NCBI RefSeq assembly: GCF_003725335.1
Contig: NZ_QIBY01000022.1
Location: 1 to 36,494 of the forward strand
From: Parvibacter caecicola
GTDB lineage: Bacteria; Actinomycetota; Coriobacteriia; Coriobacteriales; Eggerthellaceae
Length of the DNA: 36,494 bases
Direction of reading: 5' to 3'
The notes below the pieces were generated by a model. That model was given only the letters and a program-made list of their open reading frames with translations, ran no database searches and was not told the origin of the DNA. Shown in pieces: positions 24,937-33,507 of the stretch (the first letter of the stretch is position 1; every line of letters begins with the position of its first letter). Made by a program: the position numbers and the translations under genes.

Positions 24937-24960
24937 AGGGCCGCCCCGGAAGACGGCCCT
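24937..24960 (-). terminator. terminator-like hairpin after the binding lipoprotein gene
   Basis: AGGGCCG and CGGCCCT (24937-24943, 24954-24960) form a 7-bp stem. On the minus strand TTCTC follows, a weak T-tract. It lies ~30 nt after the stop of the lipoprotein gene. Confidence 0.5.
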
Positions 24961-24991
24961 GCAATCTGCGAAAACACTGCGAATCGGGAAC

Positions 24992-25972
24992 CTAGGCGTC
25001 CTGCTCGGCCACATCGCCGCTGCCCTCGGCGTTCTCGTCCAGCTGCTCGTCGGAAGAGCCGGTGCCATCGCCGTTGCCATCGCCGCTGCCGGAATCATCG
25101 GCGCCGGAGCCGTCCCCGTTCGATGTGCCCGAGCCGCTGCCCTGGGCGGCCGCCGTAAGCGGCACCGAGGAAAGGTCGAGGGTGGTGCCCAGCCATTTAC
25201 GCTCGATTACGTTCAGCACGCCGCCGTTTACCATATTCTGCACCGACTGGGAAATGGCCGTCTGCAGCTCGGCATTGCTGGAAGATGCACCAATAACATA
25301 GCCCCCCACCCGCGACAGCATGGCGCTGAGATATACCTGCATGTCCTGGCTATGCGCAGTGTATAGGCCAATGACGGCATCGGCTGCCACGTAGTTCACC
25401 TGGCCGTTCTTCAGCGAATCGAAGGCGTCCAGCAAGGTGGAAGCCGCCTCCAGCGAACCGGCGCCGAACTCGTTGCTGACGGCCCAAGCGCTGGTTGAGG
25501 AGATTTGCGCGGCGAAGGTGGCGCCGGAATCGGCCACGGGCACGCCGGCGTTGGGGTCGGTGGAGAACAGGGCGATGCCGGTGGGCAGATAGGTTTGGCT
25601 TACCCAGAAGGAGCCGTCGGCATCGGACTGGTTCACCCCCATCACAATGTCCACCGTGCCGTCGGCCAGGGCGGAAGCGGCGTCAGAACCCACATCGATG
25701 ATGGTGAGTTTCAGCCCCAGGTCGTCAGCGATGGCGGCGGCGATGTCCACGTCCAAGCCCACGATGGCACGATTCGATTCCATGATGCCCGCCAAGGGGG
25801 CCTTGCCGGTGTCCACGCCCACCCGCAGCGTGTCCGTCTCGCCGATGGCGGGCGGTTCCAGCTGCGCCTGCTTCTCTTCGGGCACGTACTTGTCGCCCGC
25901 GCAGCCAGCCAACGCCACCGCGAACACGGCCGCGCACGCCACGGCGGCTATTTTCAAGAGCTTCCCGTTCAA
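24992..25972 (-). CDS. amino-acid ABC transporter substrate-binding lipoprotein (orphan)
   Basis: 326 residues, family 3 extracellular solute-binding protein. The N-terminal lipoprotein signal ends in lipobox LAGC (Cys24), so it is anchored to the outer face of the membrane. The domain runs ~47-265 with DTLRVGVDTGKAPL, GLDVDIAAAIADDLG and SDAASALADGTVDIVMG, all typical of polar amino-acid binders. The C-terminal ~55 residues are a Gly/Ser/Asp tail (GSGSGTSNGDGSG then GSSDEQLDENAEGSG), not usual for the family. No permease or ATPase is adjacent, so it must pair with distant genes or act as a sensor. TTG 25972 has AGGGAGG upstream. The leader is long (~290 nt) and structured. Confidence 0.9.
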   Translation of the reverse strand: MNGKLLKIAAVACAAVFAVALAGCAGDKYVPEEKQAQLEPPAIGETDTLRVGVDTGKAPLAGIMESNRAIVGLDVDIAAAIADDLGLKLTIIDVGSDAASALADGTVDIVMGVNQSDADGSFWVSQTYLPTGIALFSTDPNAGVPVADSGATFAAQISSTSAWAVSNEFGAGSLEAASTLLDAFDSLKNGQVNYVAADAVIGLYTAHSQDMQVYLSAMLSRVGGYVIGASSSNAELQTAISQSVQNMVNGGVLNVIERKWLGTTLDLSSVPLTAAAQGSGSGTSNGDGSGADDSGSGDGNGDGTGSSDEQLDENAEGSGDVAEQDA

Positions 25973-26130
25973 CGAAACCTCCCTGCATGCATTTACCCAT
26001 TGGGCACTTCATAAATAGGCGCTTCTTTTGACTGACCTAGTTTTTGACCCCACACTCGCGCACCGGGGCTTTCGCTTGCGCTACCGGCCCTCTCGCCTGC
26101 CGCGAACCATTCGCGAAAAGTTGGTAACCA

Positions 26131-26271
26131 GACGGTGCGACTTACCTCTAGGATACGCCATGCTCAGGGCCCACGGGGCCCCTTACGTGGATCCTTTCGA
26201 CCGCATCTGCCATGGACTGAGGAGCCGAAAAGCCGGCCCCCGCAACTACAGACTCAAAAGAAGCACCCGTC
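26131..26271 (-). promoter_or_regulatory. candidate structured leader RNA of the binding lipoprotein gene
   Basis: On the minus strand GACGGGTGC (26271-26263) can close with GCACCGTC (26138-26131). Inside, AGGAT/ATCCT (26195-26191 with 26154-26150) and CCACG/CGTGG (26190-26186 with 26175-26171) form an arm, and a GCCGG.../...CGGC hairpin lies near 26228-26245. A -10-like TACACT (26277-26272) would start the transcript at the 5' base of the outer stem. No known riboswitch class was matched by eye. The whole 25973-26390 stretch holds no gene. Confidence 0.4.
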
Positions 26272-26375
26272 AGTGTAGCAAAAATCGGCCCGGCACTGGC
26301 CAAGTGGCCGATGTTTACACAAAACCGTAGCGGCAACGGGGCCTAGAGGGCTGGATTGGCACCGGGCGCGCCTGC

Positions 26376-26381
26376 TATACT
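26376..26381 (+). promoter_or_regulatory. -10 box of comF, apparently leaderless
   Basis: TATACT ends 9 nt before the comF ATG at 26391. There is no ribosome-binding site between, so the mRNA would begin within a few nt of the ATG. The -35 is weak (TGGATT at 18 nt). Confidence 0.5.
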
Positions 26382-26390
26382 CTGCCGACT

Positions 26391-27137
26391 ATGGCGAACC
26401 AGAAAAACATATCGGCGAAGGCGCACAAGGTGCTGACAACGGCGGCGGCCCTGGGGCTGGAGGTACTGTGGCCCACCCGCTGTGCCATATGCGACGCCCA
26501 CGGCCAGCTGCTGTGCGACCAGTGCCGCCGCCAACTGCCCTACATCGACGCGAACCAGGCTTGCCCCCGCTGCGGGGCCCCCTTCGGCGCCACCGTGTGC
26601 ACCGAGTGCAACGACGAGGCACTGTCGCTTTTCGGATTAAATGAGGTCCCATTTCAGCAGATGACCAGCGCCGTGGCCCTCACCGACCATTCGCGACGAC
26701 TGGTAACGGTGTTCAAAGATTCTGGCGAACAGCGGCTGGCAGCGCCCTTGGCCCGCATCATGGCCGACTGCACGCCGCCGGCGTGGGTGGCGGCCGGCGC
26801 GGCGGTAACCTTCGTGCCCGCCACCCGCCGGGCCCGCCTTGAGCGGGGCTTCGATCACATGGAGCTGGTGACGGCCGCCTATTCCGATGCGGCGGGGCTG
26901 CCAGCCCTGCACCTGCTGGAGGTGGGGGCCTCCCACGATCAGCGGCAACTGGGGCGGCGGCAGCGCGCCGCCAACATGGCCCAGCGCTTCGCCCTGCGCG
27001 CGGGCGCCGAAGTGCCGGAAACGGTAATTGTGCTGGACGACGTGGCCACCACCGGCGCCACGCTGTTCGCCGCGGCCCAAACCCTGCGGGCGGCGGGGGC
27101 GAAAACCCTCTACGCCCTCACCTTCGCCCGCGCCTAA
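26391..27137 (+). CDS. comF: ComF family phosphoribosyltransferase-like protein
   Basis: 248 residues. The N-terminal zinc part has CAICDAHGQLLCDQC and CPRCGAPFGATVCTEC, four CxxC-type pairs. A type I phosphoribosyltransferase domain follows with the PRPP motif VIVLDDVATTGAT near residue 215. ComF/GntX proteins are needed for DNA uptake in competent bacteria, where they work with the ComFA helicase inside the cell. No other competence gene is in the window, so the role here may differ. It ends 5 nt before the stop of the convergent glycosyltransferase. The -10 box abuts the start codon. Confidence 0.92.
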   Translation: MANQKNISAKAHKVLTTAAALGLEVLWPTRCAICDAHGQLLCDQCRRQLPYIDANQACPRCGAPFGATVCTECNDEALSLFGLNEVPFQQMTSAVALTDHSRRLVTVFKDSGEQRLAAPLARIMADCTPPAWVAAGAAVTFVPATRRARLERGFDHMELVTAAYSDAAGLPALHLLEVGASHDQRQLGRRQRAANMAQRFALRAGAEVPETVIVLDDVATTGATLFAAAQTLRAAGAKTLYALTFARA

Positions 27138-27142
27138 GGGCG

Positions 27143-28471
27143 CTATTTGGCCAGCGGCTTGTCGCCGGCGGTGCTGGCGGCGTCGGCGAAATCGGCCACG
27201 TTCACCGTGATGGAGTGCTTGATGGGCTTCCAGTTGCCCTTCTTGAACAGCGCGATGAGGGCAATGGGGATATAGGTGATCATGAACAGCGGGAACGAGA
27301 ACATGTAGCGAATCTTCTGGGAAGAGGGGGCGTGGATGGAGTCCCACTCCGTGAAGGTGGTGAGCACGCCGAACATGAACATGAACAGCACATAGTTGAA
27401 CAGGCAGAAGAAAATGGACGACAGCGACGTGGCGATGGTGACCCCCACCGACATCACCCCCGACAGCGCCAGCACCACGATGATGGCGTTGAAGATGATG
27501 GAGATGATGGACAGCAGCATACCCGGTGCCAAAGTCATCAGCATGTCGAAGCAGGCGAAACGGTAGCCCTTGCTGTTGGTGAAAGCGCCCTTCACCAAGC
27601 CCGCCGCATAGTGGGCGAACACCTGATAGAAGCCCTTGGCCCAGCGGAAACGCTGGTTCCAAGAATCGCGGAAGGTGATGGGCTGCTCGTCGTAGAGGAT
27701 GGCGGTAGGGCAATAAGAGATGCGCACGCCGTCGGTGATGGAAGAGGCGGAGAACTCGATGTCCTCGGTGAGCAGGTGCCACTTCCAACCGCCCGCCTTT
27801 TCCAGCACGTCGGCGGCGATGAAGAACCCGGTGCCGGAGATGGCACAGGAGGTGTTCAAAGTAAGGCGGGCCTGATTCAGGAACTTCGCCTCGCGCAAGA
27901 ACCACACAGCGTAACCGGCGGAAATCCAGTTGGAACCGTAATTCTTGGAGTTGCGGTAGCTGGTGGAGGCCTTCGCGCCGCCGTCGAAGGTGGCGTTCAT
28001 CTCGCGGAAGTAGTTCACGTCCAGCACGTTGTCGGCGTCGAACACGAAAAAGGCCTCATAGCCGCGGTCGGCATAAGATTCGCGAATGGCCTGGTAACCC
28101 CAATCCAGCGCGTAGCCCTTCCCCACCTGCTTGGTGTTGTTGCGCACGAACACGGTGGCGCCGGCGTCACGGGCGATGTCGGCGGTGTTATCGGTGCAGT
28201 TGTCGGCGATCACGAAAATGTCGATGAGCTGCTGCGGGTAGTTCTGCACCTTGATGGAATGGATGAGATCGCCGATGACGGCGCTCTCGTTGCGGGCCGC
28301 CACCAGCACGGCGTAGCGGTGGTTCTTGGCGGCCACGTGCTTGGGTGCGGGGCGCGTGAGGGTAACCAGCACGTAGAACAGCTGGTAGGAATAGCATACG
28401 GTGAAGGTGACAAATACGCATAAGTTGAAAATGTCCACAAAGGTCATCTGGGACATGAACTGCTCTAGCAT
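27143..28471 (-). CDS. membrane glycosyltransferase, GT2 family
   Basis: 442 residues. One N-terminal membrane helix (residues ~10-35) is followed by a GT-A catalytic domain with VLVAARNES, VIADNCTDNT, the DxD-type FDADN, TEDIEF and the QxxRW motif QRFRWAKG. Three to four C-terminal helices follow (~290-410). This is the plan of processive synthases such as cellulose, hyaluronan or poly-GlcNAc synthases. The product is unknown. It likely builds an envelope or exopolysaccharide polymer with sugar from a nucleotide donor. No partner gene is adjacent. AAGGAG lies 11 nt before ATG 28471, and a TATAAT promoter stands ~140 nt upstream. Confidence 0.92.
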   Translation of the reverse strand: MLEQFMSQMTFVDIFNLCVFVTFTVCYSYQLFYVLVTLTRPAPKHVAAKNHRYAVLVAARNESAVIGDLIHSIKVQNYPQQLIDIFVIADNCTDNTADIARDAGATVFVRNNTKQVGKGYALDWGYQAIRESYADRGYEAFFVFDADNVLDVNYFREMNATFDGGAKASTSYRNSKNYGSNWISAGYAVWFLREAKFLNQARLTLNTSCAISGTGFFIAADVLEKAGGWKWHLLTEDIEFSASSITDGVRISYCPTAILYDEQPITFRDSWNQRFRWAKGFYQVFAHYAAGLVKGAFTNSKGYRFACFDMLMTLAPGMLLSIISIIFNAIIVVLALSGVMSVGVTIATSLSSIFFCLFNYVLFMFMFGVLTTFTEWDSIHAPSSQKIRYMFSFPLFMITYIPIALIALFKKGNWKPIKHSITVNVADFADAASTAGDKPLAK

Positions 28472-28607
28472 CTGCCGTTATTCTCCTTAGTCGAAGCTGC
28501 CGCCCCCAGGCGACATGCCCTTTTTCAGGCCCGCGCGAGCACGTCTCAGGGGCACGTGCGCTTGCATCATCGGCCCTGCGCAGCCTGCCTGGCGCTGGAC
28601 CTTGGCA

Positions 28608-28635
28608 ATTATAGCCATTTAGTTTCCGTTTTGAA
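28608..28635 (-). promoter_or_regulatory. promoter of the glycosyltransferase gene
   Basis: Minus strand: TTCAAA (28635-28630), 16-nt spacer, TATAAT (28613-28608). The -10 is perfect and the -35 moderate. It gives a leader of ~130 nt. Confidence 0.6.
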
Positions 28636-28736
28636 GTGGTTACAGGCCCCATAGGCCCAGAGGGGGCTTTTCAGGGGCAAATCTTCCCCATTTCATCAGG
28701 CAGGGCCCACATTTCCCACACATTGGTGAAGCTAAA

Positions 28737-28752
28737 GTGACACCGCTGTCAC
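28737..28752 (+). promoter_or_regulatory. operator-like palindrome upstream of brnQ
   Basis: GTGACA-CCGC-TGTCAC is a perfect 16-bp inverted repeat in the gene-free stretch 28472-28904, about 150 nt before brnQ. It could bind a dimeric regulator. Apart from this and the glycosyltransferase promoter and leader, nothing was recognised in that stretch. Confidence 0.35.
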
Positions 28753-28904
28753 CCATCAGTGGGCGGTTTTGCCAAGTTTCCTCTTCTCAACAAGCCTCTG
28801 TCACCGCACAAACACACTTTCCACAGGGGGAAAACCATTGATGGCTTCGGGCAGCGCACGGGGAAAGTTTGGTGAGAATGGGCCAAAAGACACTAGGGGG
28901 CAGC

Positions 28905-30614
28905 ATGGTTTCCACAAAGAGCAAATGGGATTTCCTCGTTATCGGGCTTGCACTGTTCGCCATCTTCTTTGGCGCCGGCAACCTCATCTTTCCGCCGTTT
29001 CTGGGCATGACCGCCGGCGACGAGTGGCCGGTGGCCTTCGGCTGCTTCGTGCTCATCGATGTGGTAATCACTTGCCTGGGACTGTTCGCCCTCAACCGGG
29101 CCGGCGGCAGCACCGCCGCCATCGAAGGCACGTTGGGGCGCCGAGCCGGGCTGCTCATCAACAGCGCCGCTGTGCTGTGCACCGGCGTGATCATCGCCAG
29201 CCCCCGCACCGCTGCCACCACCTTCGAGATGACCGTCATCCCGCTGGCGGGCGACGCCGTGGGACTGCTGCCGTTTTCCCTGGTGTTTTTCGCCGTGGTG
29301 TTCGCCCTTACCATACGCCAGTCGAAAGTGGTGGACATCATCGGCAAAATTCTCACACCGCTTCTGGTGGCCGCCATCGTGGTACTGGTGGCGGTGGGCA
29401 TCGCCAGCCCCATCGGCCCCATCGGCACCGCCACTTCCGCCACCGTGGCCCAAGACGGCATCTCCGCCGGCTACCAGGCCATGGACATCCTGTGCATCGC
29501 CGGCTTCGCCGTGCTTTTGCAAGACGCCGTGATTTCCCACGGCCACCGCAGCCGCCGCTCGCAGCTGCCGGTGGTCACCAAGGCCTGCCTGGTGGCGGCC
29601 GTGCTGCTTACACTTATATATGGGGGGCTCACCTACCTGGGCGCCACCGCCAGTCTCACCCTTGACCCCGCCCTGTCCCAGGCGCAGCTGCTGGTGCAGA
29701 TCACCCGCACGCTTTTGGGGGGCACCGGCGTACTGCTCTTGGGAGTCATCGTGGGGCTTGCCTGCCTCACCACCGCCATCGGCCTCATCGGCGCATCGGC
29801 CGCCTTCTTCGAACGGGTTACCGGCGGCAAGCTGCGCTACCCGGTGGGGGTGGTCATCGCCATCACGGCAAGCATACTCATCTGCAACCTGGGACTCACC
29901 AACATCATCAACCTGGCCAGCCCCATTTTGGCCATCATCTGCCCGCCCTACATGATCACCGTCGTCCTGCTGCTGTTCATCCGCCACATTCACTCAACTT
30001 GGGTGTTCAAGGGGGCCGCGGGCGGGGCGCTGGTGGCCAGCGTGGCCATCACCCTGCACACCACTTTCGGCGTCTGGGGCACCATAGAGGCGCTGCCGCT
30101 GTATTCCTTCGGCTTCGCCTGGCTGCCACCGGCGTTGGCGGGGGCGCTTGCCGGCTGGATGCTGTCCTACGCCTTCGGATATCAAAACGACCTGGTACGC
30201 GACCCGCTGCACCAGGTGGCGGAGGAAGCGCGCACAGAAGAGCCTTGCGCCGATGTGGTTTCCGCCGAAGCCGATGCGGACTTTGGCACCGACGAGGCCG
30301 CCCGGCAAGCGGAAACGGCGCCGGCGCCGGTTGCGGTTGGGGCCGCTGGATCTGCCGGTGCCACCGTTGTCGCCGCCGGGGAGACAGCCGGCAACCCTGC
30401 CGAGTCCGCCCATGGCGGCGGGCCGGAGAACCTGGGCGGACATCTTCCCCATCATCGCGCGCACCACGGCAGCGGCCACGGGCACGGCACCGCGCCCGGC
30501 CATTTCCCGCCATCGGCAAGCCCACTGCGCCACCGCGCAGAAGGGGCAAAATTCATGGTGGCGAACCCCAAACGCCAAAGCCCCCATCCAGGCCGTCACC
30601 ATCGCGGCCTGTAG
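28905..30614 (+). CDS. brnQ: branched-chain amino acid transporter BrnQ with extra C-terminal tail
   Basis: 569 residues; the family is usually ~430-450. The first ~440 residues are a 12-helix LIVCS permease with the hallmark FFGAGNLIFPPFLG and, later, LGLTNIINLASPILAIICPP. It imports Leu/Ile/Val with Na+ or H+ across the inner membrane. The last ~125 residues are hydrophilic, first acidic (EEARTEEPCADVVSAEADAD), then Ala/Gly-rich, then His-rich (HHRAHHGSGHGHG). The ATG at 28905 has AGGGGG just upstream, but spacing is only 4 nt; ATG 28878 is an alternative. No partner gene follows on this strand. Confidence 0.93.
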   Translation: MVSTKSKWDFLVIGLALFAIFFGAGNLIFPPFLGMTAGDEWPVAFGCFVLIDVVITCLGLFALNRAGGSTAAIEGTLGRRAGLLINSAAVLCTGVIIASPRTAATTFEMTVIPLAGDAVGLLPFSLVFFAVVFALTIRQSKVVDIIGKILTPLLVAAIVVLVAVGIASPIGPIGTATSATVAQDGISAGYQAMDILCIAGFAVLLQDAVISHGHRSRRSQLPVVTKACLVAAVLLTLIYGGLTYLGATASLTLDPALSQAQLLVQITRTLLGGTGVLLLGVIVGLACLTTAIGLIGASAAFFERVTGGKLRYPVGVVIAITASILICNLGLTNIINLASPILAIICPPYMITVVLLLFIRHIHSTWVFKGAAGGALVASVAITLHTTFGVWGTIEALPLYSFGFAWLPPALAGALAGWMLSYAFGYQNDLVRDPLHQVAEEARTEEPCADVVSAEADADFGTDEAARQAETAPAPVAVGAAGSAGATVVAAGETAGNPAESAHGGGPENLGGHLPHHRAHHGSGHGHGTAPGHFPPSASPLRHRAEGAKFMVANPKRQSPHPGRHHRGL

Positions 30615-30836
30615 CCTTCGCCTGCAACTTTCCCCGTAGCCTTACCCACTTGAGGCCAGCGCGGTCGCGCGTCCCGAACGGCCCGGATCCCACAGGCGGC
30701 TCGCCCCAGCAGGCCCAGTGCAAAACCGCGCCTCCGGCTGGGCCAAGCCGCCCCCGTCCAGAGCCTTCCCGCCGCCCTGACATAGCCGCGCCGCCGCGCC
30801 TTCCCCCGCAGCTCCTTCGCCCACTTTTCGGGAAAC

Positions 30837-32627
30837 CTACTCCCCAAAGGCGCCGGTCTGGCGGTTCCACAGCCCGGCGTAGGCGCCCCCCTTCGCCACC
30901 AGCTGCGCGTGAGGGCCGTCCTCCGACACCTTGCCATCGTCCAGCACCACGATGCGGTCGAGCCGCGCCACCGTGGACAGCCGATGGGCCACCACAATGG
31001 CAGTGCGCCCTTCCATCAGCCGCTCCAGCGCCTCCTGCACCGCTGCCTCGCTTTCCGAGTCCAAGGCGCTCGTGGCCTCGTCCAGCACTAGGATGGGGGC
31101 ATCGGCCAAAAGCGCCCGGGCAATGGCGATGCGCTGCCGCTGACCGCCGGAGAGCTTGATGCCTCGCTCGCCGGTAATGGTGTCGAAGCCCTGGGGCAGA
31201 GCCTCGATGAACTCCAGCGCGTTGGCCTGGCGCGCCGCCTCCCTTATCTCCTCCCGCGTGGCATCGGGGCGCCCGTAGGCGATGTTTTCGGCGATAGAGC
31301 GATGGAACAGCAGCGCCTCCTGCGGCACGTAGGCGATTTGGCGCCGCAGGCTTTGCTGGGTGGTGGCCGCCACGTTCTGGCCATCCACCAAAATCTCCCC
31401 TTCTTGGATGTCGGCCAGCCGCAGCAGCAGTTTGGTGAGGGTGGTCTTCCCCGCGCCGCTCATGCCCACTAGCCCCACCCGCTGGCCAGCCGGGATGGAG
31501 AGGTTGAAGTCCTTGAACACCTGGGTGCGCACGCCGCCGTCGCTGTACCAGAAGTTGATATTCTTGAAGTCGATGGCCCCTTTGCTCACCACCAGCGGCC
31601 GGGCGTCGGGGGCGTCGTCCACCAGCCGCGGCTCGTCCAGCACCGCCGTCAGCCCCGAGGCGTCGCCGAAGGCCTGGTTGATGCGCTGCAGCCCCGTGTT
31701 GATGAAGTTGAACTGGTTGGTAACGGTGTTGGTGTAGGTGAACATGAGGATAATGGTGCCCGGCGTGATGCCGAACCAAGCATTGCCGCCGGAGATGAAC
31801 ACCGTCACCACGCTCATGATCACCACCGTGATGGCGGCGGTGGTTATGCCGCGGGTCATGCTGGCCCACATGCGCTTCGAATCCCGCGCCACCACTTCGC
31901 GGTTCGCCTTGTCGAACAGCGCCTTCTCGTAATCTTCGCGGCCGTAGGTCTTCACCGCCAAGATGTTGGTCACCGCATCGGACAGTTCGCCGGACAGCTG
32001 GTTCTGGGCGCCGGCCGCTTTCTCGTTCAGGTGCAGGATGCGCTTGTACATCACGTAGGAGATAACCGCGTAAGCCGCCAGCAGCGCCATCAGCACCGCC
32101 GCGTACACCGGCACCACCGGAAACAGCAGCGCGCAGGTGAACACCACCGAGCACAGCACCGGCAGAAACGGGAAGGTGATGACGTTCATCAGCTGGGTGT
32201 AGGCAGCCATGAATTTGGAGGTTTGGCTGACCAGCGTGCCGCCGAATCGGTTGGAATGGAAGGTCATGGACTGGTTTGCCAGCGCATCGAAGGCCATGGT
32301 GGCCAGGTCGTAGTTCACCACGATTTGCAGGCGCCAGGCAGTGTAGTCCTGCAGCTTCGAGCAGAACTGGCCCCCTACGTTGATCAAAATCAGCGCCAGG
32401 ATGTAGGGGCCGAACACCTGGAACACCTCGTCGGGGGCCACCGAACCTTCGCTTACCCGGTCTACGATCAGGCTCATCACGTAAGGGTTGCCGTAAGAGA
32501 GCAGGGCGCAGAAGCCGACGGTGGACAAGATGAGCGCCACGAACAGTCCCAGGTGGGCGCGGGTGGCCTTCCAAAAATAGTGGAGCGTTCGCAGGGTGAG
32601 GGTTTTCTTCTGGGGGTCTTTGGGCAT
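30837..32627 (-). CDS. ABC exporter (MsbA/MdlB-like, fused permease and ATPase)
   Basis: 596 residues, half-transporter. Six membrane helices span residues ~20-310, followed by an ATPase domain with Walker A GMSGAGKTTL, Q-loop VPQEALLFHRS, signature LSGGQRQRIA, Walker B ILVLDEATSALD and H-loop VVAHRLS. The family exports lipids, peptides or drugs as dimers. The substrate is unknown. ATG 32627 has GAGGAAG upstream; an ATG at 32687 in frame has no ribosome site. Single gene with no exporter partner next to it, so probably a homodimer. The 222-nt gap to the brnQ end shows no clear terminator. Confidence 0.93.
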   Translation of the reverse strand: MPKDPQKKTLTLRTLHYFWKATRAHLGLFVALILSTVGFCALLSYGNPYVMSLIVDRVSEGSVAPDEVFQVFGPYILALILINVGGQFCSKLQDYTAWRLQIVVNYDLATMAFDALANQSMTFHSNRFGGTLVSQTSKFMAAYTQLMNVITFPFLPVLCSVVFTCALLFPVVPVYAAVLMALLAAYAVISYVMYKRILHLNEKAAGAQNQLSGELSDAVTNILAVKTYGREDYEKALFDKANREVVARDSKRMWASMTRGITTAAITVVIMSVVTVFISGGNAWFGITPGTIILMFTYTNTVTNQFNFINTGLQRINQAFGDASGLTAVLDEPRLVDDAPDARPLVVSKGAIDFKNINFWYSDGGVRTQVFKDFNLSIPAGQRVGLVGMSGAGKTTLTKLLLRLADIQEGEILVDGQNVAATTQQSLRRQIAYVPQEALLFHRSIAENIAYGRPDATREEIREAARQANALEFIEALPQGFDTITGERGIKLSGGQRQRIAIARALLADAPILVLDEATSALDSESEAAVQEALERLMEGRTAIVVAHRLSTVARLDRIVVLDDGKVSEDGPHAQLVAKGGAYAGLWNRQTGAFGE

Positions 32628-32713
32628 GGGTGCTTCTTCCTCGCTGGCGTTTTGTTCGCAAGCAGTGTAGAGGTTGCCGGGCACCATGGCAAAGAGGGCG
32701 GCGCGGTTGTCCG

Positions 32714-32771
32714 TCAGCGGCCTTCCGCCAGCTACCCCAAAATCAGCGGCCCTCCGCCAGCTGCCCCAAAT
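32714..32771. repeat. 29-bp tandem duplication covering the end of an ATPase gene
   Basis: 32714-32742 and 32743-32771 are near-identical direct copies (26 of 29 or so match). The right copy holds the last nine codons plus TGA of the downstream-reading ATPase gene (DLGQLAEGR-stop). The left copy is the same text just past the stop, with an extra in-frame TAG. It looks like a decayed duplication. Confidence 0.8.
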
Positions 32772-33507
32772 CCACCACCTGCGCTCCCAGCCGCTGCAGC
32801 AGCGGCGCCGAATGGCTCACCACCACCAGCCCCAGCTGCTGCTCCTGCGCCTGGCACAGCACCACGTTCCAGATGCGGGCCTGGGTAACGGCGTCCAACA
32901 TGGTGGAAATCTCGTCGCAGATGAGGTAACGGGGGCGGGCCAACAGCGCCCGGGCGATGCAGAACCGCTGCATCTCGCCGCCGGACAGTTCGTGGGGAAA
33001 CCGCACGAGCCATTCGCGGCGAATGCCCAGCGCTTCCTGCAGCGCCTCCTGCAATTCTGCCTGAGTGGCTCCTTCCGGGCCGGTTTGCGCGGGCTGGGCC
33101 GCGGGGTTCTCTGCGCGGGATCCGGGTGCTTCGCCTTGGCGGCCCGAAGGTTCGCCTTGCCGGGCCGCCGCTTCGCCGCTTGCCGCAGCCGCCGCCCGCT
33201 TTCCGGCGCGAACCCCTTCCGCCAAGCTGTCCCGCATGCGCAGACGCGGGTCCAGCGCTCGCTCGGGGTGCTGGCCTATCAGCTGCACCGGGCTGGGGCC
33301 TCGCCGAGGCAAGGGCGCGCCGTCCACCAGCACCGTGCCCACGTGCGGCTGAAGATAACCAGCCAAAATACGGCAGAGGGTGGTTTTCCCAAATCCGGAA
33401 GGGGCGCTGAGGGCAATGGGGCGCCCCGGCTCAACCGTAAGCGACACCCCCTGTAAAACCGGGGCGCCGCCGTAAGAAAAGCTCACATCGCGGGCTTCTA
33501 ACGCCAT
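32743..33507 (-). CDS. Opp/Dpp/Nik-type ABC transporter ATPase (F subunit)
   Basis: 254 residues. Walker A APSGFGKTTL (first Gly of the motif is Ala), signature LSGGEMQRFCIA, Walker B YLICDEISTMLD and H-loop VVVSHSAPL are present. A ~45-residue Ala/Gly/Glu/Gln-rich insert (about residues 96-145, EAAARQGEPSGRQGEAPG) splits the domain before the signature. It should power a peptide or nickel importer with the gene upstream. It overlaps that gene by 10 nt. The usual C-terminal oligopeptide domain is absent. ATG 33507 has GGGAGG upstream. Confidence 0.88.
   Translation of the reverse strand: MALEARDVSFSYGGAPVLQGVSLTVEPGRPIALSAPSGFGKTTLCRILAGYLQPHVGTVLVDGAPLPRRGPSPVQLIGQHPERALDPRLRMRDSLAEGVRAGKRAAAAASGEAAARQGEPSGRQGEAPGSRAENPAAQPAQTGPEGATQAELQEALQEALGIRREWLVRFPHELSGGEMQRFCIARALLARPRYLICDEISTMLDAVTQARIWNVVLCQAQEQQLGLVVVSHSAPLLQRLGAQVVDLGQLAEGR

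Noticed and set aside
30553-32661. 702-codon open frame on the same strand as the ABC exporter
   Set aside because: It is the out-of-phase shadow of the exporter gene; it lacks any motif, whereas the other frame has all ABC signatures.
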